Shown piece by piece: positions 55,650 through 64,000 of a DNA stretch of 64,000 nucleotides. The notes under the pieces were generated by a model. It was not told the DNA's origin and did no database searches. It was given only the letters and a program-made list of their open reading frames with translations. Within the stretch, counting starts at the first letter, position 1. Every line of letters begins with the position of its first letter. Location: assembly GCA_031216915.1 (NCBI GenBank), contig CM062292.1, positions 207,907,262 to 207,971,261 on the forward strand. Direction: 5' to 3'. A program made the translations under genes and the position numbers. This DNA is from Pictodentalium vernedei. Taxonomy: Eukaryota; Mollusca; Scaphopoda; Dentaliida; Dentaliidae.

Positions 55650-55854
55650 AAGAATGACATTTGGCGCCAGTGGAGAAAAAGTATGGAGGACCTTCTAGGA
55701 CATCCAATTTTCGGTTTTTGATGCAAATTTTGGGGATGGGGGGGGGGGGGGGGCAAAATTTGTGTTTGGCCCTGAATAAATTAGAGTTAGCACCAGCTAA
55801 GTCCGAGTCATTGGTAAGTATAAAAAATATATAAATTACTATAAATTTTTTAAC
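55650..55854 (-). repeat. Right inverted terminal repeat of A2-3
   Basis: Reverse complement of the family-A left ITR with an internal deletion covering the NRF-1-type site and a G run (about 55738-55752) replacing the GGGG box. Confidence 0.8.
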
Positions 55855-56518
55855 ATTTTTATACAATAAACCAATGCCCCATACTTAGCTGGTGCAAACT
55901 CATTAATTTCGAGGGCCAAACACAAATTTTGAACCCCCCCCCCCATTCCCCCCCCCCCTCAATCCCTAAAATTTGCATACAGAACCAAAATTTAGAAGTC
56001 CTATCTGGTCCTCCATACTTTTGTTCACTGTGCATGTGCAGTAACCAGGAAGTGACCGAAACTGGCGCAGACATCTTTCTTCTGTTTGGCTCAAAGTCAG
56101 CAACAACTGAACTGACATCTGTGCTTTAAAATCTCTTTTCTGAAGATACCAGACACAGATCATTGATGATTATGGTGGATTCAAGGAAGTGATAGGATAC
56201 TGGAAGTGAACTTTGGTAGTTTTCGACGTTCAGGGCTGTAACTTTAAAATCATTATGTAAAATTATTCAGGTTTCCCATTTTCGGGACATGGGCCTGATC
56301 GTCATCATTCTTACTAATGATAAAACCTACTGTTTGTTAAATGTTCCTTCCCTCTCTTCCCATGAACCCTCCTGTTAAATTTCCAAGCTTTATTGGCTTT
56401 TTTATTGAAATTTTTTTATTAAATTTCTTGGGAGTTTAATGTGATCTAAGGAATGTCTATTCCGATTATCCCCATGTTTATGTCATCATCCTGGGGGTGT
56501 TAGGACATATGGGCTATG
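55855..56518 (+). mobile_element. Left end of a further DIRS element (family C), truncated
   Basis: It begins ATTTTTATACAATAAACC directly after the right end of A2-3. The ITR and leader resemble family B (TGGCGC, ACTGACATCTGTGCTT, GGACATGGGCCTGA), but it is distinct from both A and B. It ends in the leader near GGGCTATGAG, before the gag start. C runs (55937-55962) disturb the ITR. Confidence 0.75.
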
Positions 56519-56603
56519 AGCTGCGAAAAGGGACCTTAGGGGTCAAAAATTCGAAATTAAGTTAGAGTTACATCTCTACTCTCATGAAATCGATGATTCC
56601 AAC

Positions 56604-56705
56604 AAAGTTTACTTTAGGTTCATCTGACACTTATAAATGGGTCAATGCGACGTGAAAGTTTACTTTAGGTTCATCTGACACTTATAAATGGGTCAACGCA
56701 ACGTG
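56604..56705 (+). repeat. 51-bp tandem duplication
   Basis: AAAGTTTACTTTAGGTTCAT starts at 56604 and again at 56655. The units differ by about two bases. Confidence 0.9.
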
Positions 56706-57029
56706 AAAAGTGGGATGTCCAAGAGCCCCATAACTTGAGTCGACCGTTTGACGTTTCAACGTAATACTAAAATTATGCATACGTGCAACGTTATCTCTCG
56801 TGAAAATGTGAACGTTTAGCGAACAGTAACAAGTTATTTCTTTTTCGAAAAAATGCAATATTTAAGAGTGAAGGAAGATAACAACCAACCATCTGAGCTT
56901 TAATTCACCGTGGGTATAGTTTAATTCATGGTGTGAGAGGAGCAATCTGCAAAGAAAGTTTTGAAAAAGATTTGTTTTCCTGAGTTGTCAGGTTTTTCAT
57001 TTTTGTTTATTTCTTGTTTTTCTTGTTAA

Positions 57030-57100
57030 TTTTTTTTTTTTTTTTTTTACTTTTTTTTTTTTTTTTTTGTTGGGGGGGTGGGGGGGGGGGGGGGGGGGGT
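57030..57100. repeat. Long poly-T and poly-G tracts
   Basis: Two T runs (57030-57048 and 57051-57068) precede G runs (57072-57078 and about 57081-57099). Lengths are probably unreliable. Confidence 0.75.
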
Positions 57101-59120
57101 TGGGGGTGATGCCTTTTGCACGTTTTCAGCTGCTTTCCATGTATCAGCAAATTGAATAAAGAAAATCCAATAACACACGACCCTCCTCACCAATATAACT
57201 AGTAGGCTGAAAACAGACAATAGTAACAGCAAAAAACAAAACTAAAAAAGCAGAAGAAGAAACGGGACCAACAGAAATTTTACAGTGCTATCTCCAATAA
57301 TATGGGCCAACGTGCATAACGTCACAAAGGCATCAGAGCACGGATGACAATTTTTTCTCGAGAGAACTACAGTACGTGGAGAGTGGATTGTAACTGAATC
57401 ACCCGCGTAGCGGAGTTATCACCCAAAGTATCACTTTCAAATTCTGTACATATCGACATAAAAACACAAGCAATGTTTCAGCTAATGGACCTCCGGTTAT
57501 GGTTATGCTTTGCAATAAATGTTTAATTATTGCTTGGGTGGAATCTCCAATCTGCGGGTGATTTAATGAAGTATTCCTATAACATATCCTGTCCCATTTA
57601 ATGACGACTTCAGGGAAACAATTCTTAGAGATTTATTCATTGATGGATTCACATACAACACTACTGCATTAAAATTCACCCTGATAATTTTGTGGTAAAA
57701 TTTTATTATTCTCTATGCAGTACCAGTGACTCTTATGTCTTCCATTTGCACAGCTCTGCATAGAGAATTATCTAAATGTACCACCCTAGCATACTATACA
57801 TACATTCATTCGTATATTTTGCCACCCCTAATTAAAAATCCTGGATACGCCAGTGAGTATTTATCCCCCCCTCCCCCCCCCCCCCCCCCCACTCCCTCAT
57901 GCACATGCGCATAGACCTATTCTGAGACCACTATTCAAATTATTAAACAAATACAGGCTGGGTTTTTGTTTGTTTTTTTGCTAAATATTAATGTGTTGCC
58001 CATTAATTTTAAATTGTTATTTTCTCCTATTTTTTGTCCCCTAACCAGTTTTAGATTAATTGATATTCACAAGACAAGGACATGATTTCTGAGTGTCATT
58101 TATGCAAAGCACATATTTCGGTTTGTAATTTAAACACCAAAATGCTTACAAAATCTCGTATTCAGTTTCTTAGCACCTCTGAAGTGCAAGGATTACGTAC
58201 AAAAGTGTTTTTTCTCGTCAGTTTGTGTCCAGTTCCGGAATGTGTTAAGATGTTCAGTTGCTCCAAAACACAACTTCGTGTGGAATTTCTAAACGTATTT
58301 AGTTGTGGTGAAGCGTAACTCTAAAATCGATTTTAAACATAACATTGAAACACGTTTGGGTCTGAACATGTAGGCCCTATATAATTCGTGGAGCAGGCCA
58401 TCCAACTGAACAATTTCAGTTTTAAAATGTCTTGAAATCAAATGTAGATTCAGCCAAGACCTATGTGAGTTTCCTTCGACAGTTGTCTGAGTGTCATTAG
58501 TCTCAATCTTTGCCGGGAGGGGTTATCAAGCTCAGTGTGTTTGGCCGCATGTTGTGGTATGTGTATCAATCTCAAAACTTCTTCCTGTAGGATGCCCACG
58601 ATATAAAAGTCTGTATGTCCACTGATGTAGATTGTTTCTCCATCTGTCTCCATTGGTAAAATAGGACTTGGTAACCAACGCCGCTGGGTGCCATCCCTCG
58701 GTAAGTGGGAAACATAGGCATAAATGATTGGCAAGACTTGACTTTATAGTTATGTTGAGTCATGATATAGCCGTGATGCTAGCACCAAATAAATAAATAC
58801 ATGAATCGCAAATTGTATTTAATCAAAGTTAGGTTCAGCTAATGGTCCGTATGAGACTTCTGTACAAGAAACCTAAAAAGGTGACTGATATATACTGTCA
58901 GAAGTTTTACTCCTTTTGTCGGGAGAGGCTGTTATAGGCCACACATAGGTCTTTTTTCCCTTTATTCGATGAGAAAAACTGAAACAAATATTTCCAAAGC
59001 AGTCAGGTAACCTTAGGGCCGTATGTAAGAATGGGCAGACTGGGTGGACGCACAGGGCCTCACATATGAAGGGCTCCTACATTTGGCAAGGAATTTTGTC
59101 ATATTGTTCGAAATACCCAT

Positions 59121-60462
59121 ATTTTTATACTGTACCAATGACCCAGACTTAGCTGGTGCTAACTCTAACAAAACCAGGGCCAAACACAAATTTTGCCCCC
59201 CAATCCCCCAAATTTGCATCCAAAACAAAAAGAAATCATGTCCTAAAGGACCTCCATACTACGCCTCTACTGCGCATGCGCAGTGACGCAGTCGTCCCGA
59301 AATTGGCGCCAATTATCATTCTCTGTTTGGCCCTTCATCAGTCAACATCTCACTGATCTTTGTGCTTGTAAATCTCAGTTTAAAGGATGCCAGACACGTA
59401 ATTTTTGGAGAAAATGTGATTCTAAGGAGGATAGAAGGAGGAGAGGAAAAAGAAGTGGCAAAAAATAATCAGGGCTGTACTTAAAATTTTTTGATGAAAT
59501 TATGTTAAGTTGCCTATTTTCGAGGCATGGGCCTCTTGTTGTCATTCTTGCTAATTGTTGCACTGCTTATTCAGTGTTTCCTCTCCCCTAGCCTTCTAAA
59601 GTCCCCCCTTGCAATTCTCCCATGCTTTTGGCATATTTTTGAGAAATTTCATTTCTAAAATTTCCTGGGAGAGTTGCTTGGTTACAGAATGTTTTCTGTT
59701 ATTTTCCGCATAGTTACGTTTTCACCCATGGGCGTATAATGTTTGTGTTCTGCATCTTCCATCTGATGTTCTACAGATTCTCCCCTGGGAGTCTCTGTTT
59801 TGCATCAGATAGAGTGTAATTGATGACTGATTCCGGGCCAGTTTTTTCAGTGCCTGGAGTCATGTTTTCTGGTGTTTTTACACTGTTTGTTTTCATTGGC
59901 AACAGCCTTTTTTGAGGGGGGCTGTTTGCTTTTGCTGTAGTTTATCTCACTATAAGATACATTTATATTATCCGAAAGTGTCTCATTAATTATTTAATAT
60001 AAATTTAAAATTTTTGACCACACTTTGCCATCGGATCCATCGGGGCTCAACGTTACTTTTCAGCAACTTGGGCTTCGCTGAAAAAATATTTTTTTCAAAA
60101 TTATTTTGTTTTGCAATTGTTTTTTTCATTTATTAATGGATCATGTTATTATGTATCTTTGTGTCAGGGGTTTTTGCGAGTAACTAGGACTTATTGTTCT
60201 TTCACAATGAAGGGACGTTGTTCAAATTGTAATAGGAAGAAATCTTCCTCTGACTTTCATGATCATTGTATTAATGGTAGTCAGTGTTCTCGCATTAATC
60301 CCTGTCCTATATGTGAACATTGGGATGAGAAACATTGGAAACGTGTGTCACGATATGTTGTTTCTGGAGAAAGAGCGATGCCGGCTCTTTCTCCGCAGGG
60401 TCACTCTACTCTCTCAGTTTCTATTTCAGAGGAACCAGAACAGGGTGATGTTTCCATGTTAT
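59121..60462 (+). mobile_element. DIRS-type retrotransposon, copy A1-5 (5' part)
   Basis: The left end ATTTTTATACTG follows CGAAATACCCAT. Left ITR (NRF-1-type palindrome 59270-59283), leader and gag N-terminus are nearly identical to A1-1. At 60462 gag is interrupted by a family-1 element; the rest lies beyond the assembly gap or is absent. Confidence 0.9.
60207..60462 (+). pseudogene. gag: Gag N-terminal fragment of A1-5
   Basis: It starts MKGRCSNC and keeps about 85 codons. One Cys of the cluster (C24) is Gly (CING). The frame runs into the family-1 insertion after GDVSML. Confidence 0.85.
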
Positions 60463-61012
60463 TAGCTCACCTGACTGAAAGTCAGGGTGAGCTTTTCTGA
60501 TCACTTTTCGTCCGTCGTCCGTCGTCCGGCGTGAAGGTGGTGTTTGGGTCTTTTTCTTCCAAACCACTGGCCGCATGTTAATGAAATTTCATGTGAGTAG
60601 GGGTTATATAGCGGCATTTTGATTTTTGGGCAAATTAGGTTTCGGCTCATATTGAGCAGAGGGGTGGGGCAAAAATGCTCCAATTCTTAAAAAATCTTCT
60701 TCTCAAGAACCAGCAATAGCAGAGACTTGATATTTGGTATGCAGCTTCCTTTTGAGGTGTAGACTCAAGTTTGTTCAAGAGAAGTTTGTAGGTCTATACT
60801 TGGCGATGTTATGGGAGGAGCAAAAATTTTGGCCCCACCCCCAAATTTCTATTTTTTAAACCGAGAGGCCAATTTGAACCAAATTTTATGTGAGGGCTTA
60901 TTGGGTCATAAGTACCTAATTTATGCAGAAATTTTTTTTCCTGTAGCCCCGTGGGAACCACAGGAGCTAAAAATAGAAAAAAATTAAAACGCCTATATCT
61001 CAAAAACTGCAC
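60463..61012 (+). mobile_element. Family-1 element inserted in A1-5 gag (5' part)
   Basis: It starts TAGCTCACCTGACTGAAAGT with its 5' hairpin (AGCTCACCTGACTG / AAAGTCAGGGTGAGCT) and follows the head of the element at 39194 to the gap. Since it lies in a young A1 copy, this family has been mobile recently. Confidence 0.82.
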
Positions 61013-61112
61013 NNNNNNNNNNNNNNNNNNNNNNNNNNNNNNNNNNNNNNNNNNNNNNNNNNNNNNNNNNNNNNNNNNNNNNNNNNNNNNNNNNNNNNNN
61101 NNNNNNNNNNNN
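61013..61112. other. Assembly gap (100 N)
   Basis: Exactly 100 N, a conventional placeholder, so the true distance is unknown. The 122-codon minus-strand frame across it is an artefact. Confidence 0.98.
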
Positions 61113-61957
61113 TAACAGTAGGGGGGGGGGGGTTCCACTAAGTAACGAATCTGACTGAATCTGACTTGAAATACCAACTCTGACCCTCCAAAATGTAATT
61201 ATATATATTTCCTTATTAATTTCTTGCTATTATGGGTGTTCAGTAATGATAAAAAATATTTTAAATGAAAAAAAGAATGAAAAAGTACTGGAAAATATTT
61301 GTTTTTAGGTAATAAGTTCCATTATTGGGGCCGTTCATTTTGTGCTCCCAACTGCCTCCCTATTCTCACGCTTCTTCTCTCCTCCCAACACTTGGAGACG
61401 AACTGCTTGATGACATCCCTTGCCCCATTCTTTTCAGTCTCTCCGATTAGCATATTAACCCTCTCCTTTGAATCTCTCACTAACCGCATTTCCTTCATTC
61501 TCCCATCTTACTTCCCCATTACACTGCTAGTGAATCTTCTTCTTTTAGACTGGTATGTTATCAAGGTACTGGTACTCTTCAAAACCAGGCTTCTCTTTAT
61601 CACGAATGCCACCCCTAGGTTGCCCCTACATCTAGGTCCGTGATCTCCAATGAATAGTTCACTATCTTGGTATTTGAGTTCAAATACGCTGGAACAATAA
61701 ATGTTATTGTACCGTAATGCAAACTGCAGCAGTAAGGCCATAAGTTAACTATATTCAATGAGTTCCTAGTTTATAGTGAAAGTTACGGAATGAGTTCAGT
61801 AAATTAGGTCCAAGTCTTCAGCGAGATCCAGACCTACTTTACGGGACGCATTTCATAAATTTCACTATAAACTGTGAACGAGTTGAAGATTTTCATAATC
61901 TGTCCACCCACCCATCCATTCATCCACCCCTACTCTCTTTCTCTCTCTCCATCTAAT
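61113..61957. other. Unclassified non-coding DNA
   Basis: A G run follows the gap (61120-61131). Open frames up to 114 codons exist on the plus strand (61299-61643) but show no recognisable domain. A short C/T-rich stretch precedes the next DIRS copy. Confidence 0.5.
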
Positions 61958-64000
61958 ATTTTTATACTGTACCAATGACCCAGACTTAGCTGGTGCTAAC
62001 TCCAACAAAACCAGGGCCAAACACAAATTTTGCCCCCCAATCCCCAAAATTTGCATCCAAAACAAAAAGAAATCATGTCCTAAAGGACCTCCATACTACG
62101 CCTCTACTGCGCATGCGCAGTGACGCAGTCGTCCCGAAATTGGCGCCAATTATCATTCTCTGTTTGGCCCTTCATCAGTCAACATCTCACTGATCTTTGT
62201 GCTTGTAAATCTCAGTTTAAAGGATGCCAGACACGTAATTTTTGGAGAAAATGTGATTCTAAGGAGGATAGAAGGAGGAGAGGAAAAAGAAGTGGCAAAA
62301 AATAATCAGGGCTGTACTTAAAATTTTTTGATGAAATTATGTTAAGTTGCCTATTTTCGAGGCATGGGCCTCTTGTTGTCATTCTTGCTAATTGTTGCAC
62401 TGCTTATTCAGTGTTTCCTCTCCCCTAGCCTTCTAAAGTCCCCCCTGGCAATTCTCCCATGCTTTTGGCATATTTTTGAGAAATTTCATTTCTAAAATTT
62501 CCTGGGAGAGTTGCTTGGTTACAGAATGTTTTCTGTTATTTTCCCCATAGTTACGTTTTCACCCATGGGTGTATAACGTTTGTGTTCTGCATCTTCCATC
62601 TGATGTTCTACAGATTCTCCCCTGGGAGTCTCTGTTTTGCATCAGATAGAGTGTAATTGATGACTGATTCCGGGCCAGTTTTTTCAGTGCCTGGAGTCAT
62701 GTTTTCTAGTGTGTTTACACTGTTTGTTTTCATTGGCAACAGCCTTTTTTGAGGGGGGCTGTTTGCCTTTGTGGTAGTTTATCTCATTATAAGATACATT
62801 TATATTATCCGAAAGTGTCTCATTAATTATTTTATATAAATTTAAAATTTTTGACCACACTTTGCCATCGGATCCATCGGGGCTCAACGTTACTTTTCAG
62901 CAACTTGGGCTTCTCTGAAAAAATATTTTTTCAAAATTATTTTGTTTTGCAATTGTTTTTTCATTTATTAATGGATCATGTTATTATGTATCTTTGTGTC
63001 AGGGGTTTTTGCGAGTAACTAGGACTTATTGTTGTTCTTTCACAATGAAGGGACATTGTTCAAATTGTAATAGGAAGAAATCTTCCTCTGACTTTCATGA
63101 TCATTGTATTAATTGTAGTCAGTGTTCTCGCATTAATCCCTGTCCTATATGTGAACATTGGGATGAGAAACATTGGAAACGTGTGTCACGATATGTTGTT
63201 TCTGGAGAAAGAGCGATGCCGGCTCTTTCTCCACAAGGTCACTCTACTCTCTCAGTTTCTATTTCAGAGGAACCAGAACAGGGTGATGTTTCCATGTTAT
63301 CTTCTTCAAGTGTGCGTCCGTCGTCACAAATGAATTCAGAGCTAGCGGCAAAAGTGCTCATGGAGATTAGACAAATGTCGTCCGCTAGCTCGCCCGGTGT
63401 AGCGTCCATTCACCGAATGGTTCGGCAGCCGGGTTCGTCCGATGCGGTCCAAGAGGAAATTTTGGGTGATGCGAGCATTATAAACATAATAGATGCACAC
63501 CCAGTGACGGCGGATAGTAAGCGAGAACGGAGGAAGCCTTTTAGTCCGGTTCCTAGCTCGTCCAGGTCCAGCTGGGCCGCGAGCGAGAGAGGTCCCTCTC
63601 TCGTACAACAACATCTGGGACCAGATGTTGTGGTACAAAATGTGTCTTTAGCGGAGCATACGTCCGTCGCTCGGGACGCTCCGTTGTATAAGCAGTCCGC
63701 AGAGACTGTTAAGGCTTCCTCTTCTCGTCAGCGCACACGACCGCACCTTGGCTGCGTGACCGCCGATATTTTACCAGCTTCGCCGATGAAGGATTCTTCG
63801 GCGACCAGGTCACACCATCCGGCAGCCAGGGATTCGAGACCGATGGACTCCGGACGTTCGCATAGGAAAAGTATGCGGGAGCCATCTGATGCGGAGCTGC
63901 CCTCGGCGAAGCAGCGAAAGACTGCGCCTCCGCAGGTCTCGACGTCGGACATTCTTGTGCAGATAGCACAGCTTATCGCAGCATCCCAGCAGCCGACAGA
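61958..64000 (+). mobile_element. DIRS-type retrotransposon, copy A1-6 (5' part, runs off the window)
   Basis: The left end ATTTTTATACTG follows CATCTAAT. ITR (NRF-1-type palindrome 62107-62120), leader with its stem-loop (about 62598-62648) and the first part of gag are almost identical to A1-2. Confidence 0.93.
63045..64000 (+). CDS. gag: Gag-like ORF1 of A1-6, partial
   Basis: It starts MKGHCSNC with the full Cys/His cluster. About 318 codons are present, and I see no stop before the window end. Differences from A1-2 are few (for example GCGAGCATTATAAAC for GCGAGCACTATAAAC, and a Trp for Arg in SSRSSWAAS). Whether this copy is intact downstream cannot be judged here. Confidence 0.85.
   Translation, partial: MKGHCSNCNRKKSSSDFHDHCINCSQCSRINPCPICEHWDEKHWKRVSRYVVSGERAMPALSPQGHSTLSVSISEEPEQGDVSMLSSSSVRPSSQMNSELAAKVLMEIRQMSSASSPGVASIHRMVRQPGSSDAVQEEILGDASIINIIDAHPVTADSKRERRKPFSPVPSSSRSSWAASERGPSLVQQHLGPDVVVQNVSLAEHTSVARDAPLYKQSAETVKASSSRQRTRPHLGCVTADILPASPMKDSSATRSHHPAARDSRPMDSGRSHRKSMREPSDAELPSAKQRKTAPPQVSTSDILVQIAQLIAASQQPT

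Larger units (their letters stand above)
49868..55854 (+). mobile_element. DIRS-type retrotransposon, copy A2-3 (5' truncated)
   Basis: Subfamily A2. It begins four bases before the gag ATG, abutting the 3' end of the family-1 element, so left ITR and leader are missing. Gag and pol are broken, but YR is a complete open frame. The right end TTTTTTAAC at 55854 is followed at once by the left end of another DIRS element. Confidence 0.9.
56519..59120. other. Unclassified region with low-complexity tracts
   Basis: No gene recognised. It contains a 51-base tandem duplication (56604-56705), long T and G runs (57030-57100) and a C run near 57866-57889. A 94-codon minus-strand frame at 58450-58734 is not repetitive but matches no family I know; I do not call it a gene. 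Confidence 0.5.

Noticed and set aside
58450-58734. 94-codon minus-strand frame with non-repetitive composition
   Set aside because: It has no recognisable domain, splice context or second copy in the window; insufficient for a gene call.
60809-61177. 122-codon minus-strand frame
   Set aside because: It crosses the 100-N gap and so is an artefact.
61299-61643. 114-codon plus-strand frame with hydrophobic stretches
   Set aside because: C/T-rich strand composition explains the hydrophobic residues; no motif or homologue recognised.

Overview
The window is repeat-dense, AT-rich animal DNA. I recognise no host gene in it. Its main content is DIRS-type retrotransposons, which carry a tyrosine recombinase (YR) instead of a DDE integrase. 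The likely host is a marine invertebrate, most probably a bivalve mollusc. That is an inference from the combination of pearl/Helitron-like elements with internal ~167-base arrays and hairpin ends, tRNA-derived SINEs and DIRS elements; no host gene confirms it.

Layout: 1-1960, end of an array-bearing element (family 1). 2871-9997, DIRS copy A1-1. 10163-13540, a second array-bearing element (family 2) interrupted by a possible TIR element. 13740-18685, decayed DIRS copy B1 lacking its 3' part. 18686-19522, old repeat carrying a full-length SINE. 19523-27902, composite DIRS copy B3/B2 interrupted by a 1368-base solo LTR. 28020-33708, DIRS copy A2-4, truncated at both ends. 33709-39193, a DIRS-free stretch with foldbacks, a minisatellite and a truncated SINE. 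39194-41313, a complete family-1 element. 41449-49867, another family-1 element split by DIRS copy A1-2 (41815-48948). 49868-55854, DIRS copy A2-3, 5' truncated. 55855-56518, left end of a further DIRS element. 56519-59120, unclassified. 59121-61012, 5' part of DIRS copy A1-5 interrupted by a family-1 element and a 100-base N gap. 61958-64000, 5' part of DIRS copy A1-6, running off the window.

Each DIRS element has the plan: left inverted terminal repeat, ~0.9 kb leader, gag-like ORF with an N-terminal Cys/His cluster and Arg-rich tail, RT-RNase H-methyltransferase-like ORF in the +1 frame, YR ORF, internal complementary region (ICR), right inverted repeat. The ICR is the reverse complement of right end joined to left end, as expected for a circular intermediate that YR inserts. 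An unoccupied paralogue of the A1-2 target site confirms the element ends to the base and shows no target-site duplication. A1 copies are almost identical and therefore young; A2 and B copies are older. No copy is free of damage: A1-1 has a gag stop and a YR frameshift, and A1-2 has a one-base insertion at the start of its RT frame.

The most interesting signals are: (i) gag and YR lie in one frame, separated by one TGA and an otherwise open ~2 kb that overlaps the RT gene; (ii) a leader stem-loop with a compensatory base-pair change between families A and B; (iii) a conserved hairpin upstream of the ICR; (iv) an NRF-1-type palindrome in the terminal repeats; (v) a nonsense codon shared by both A2 copies.
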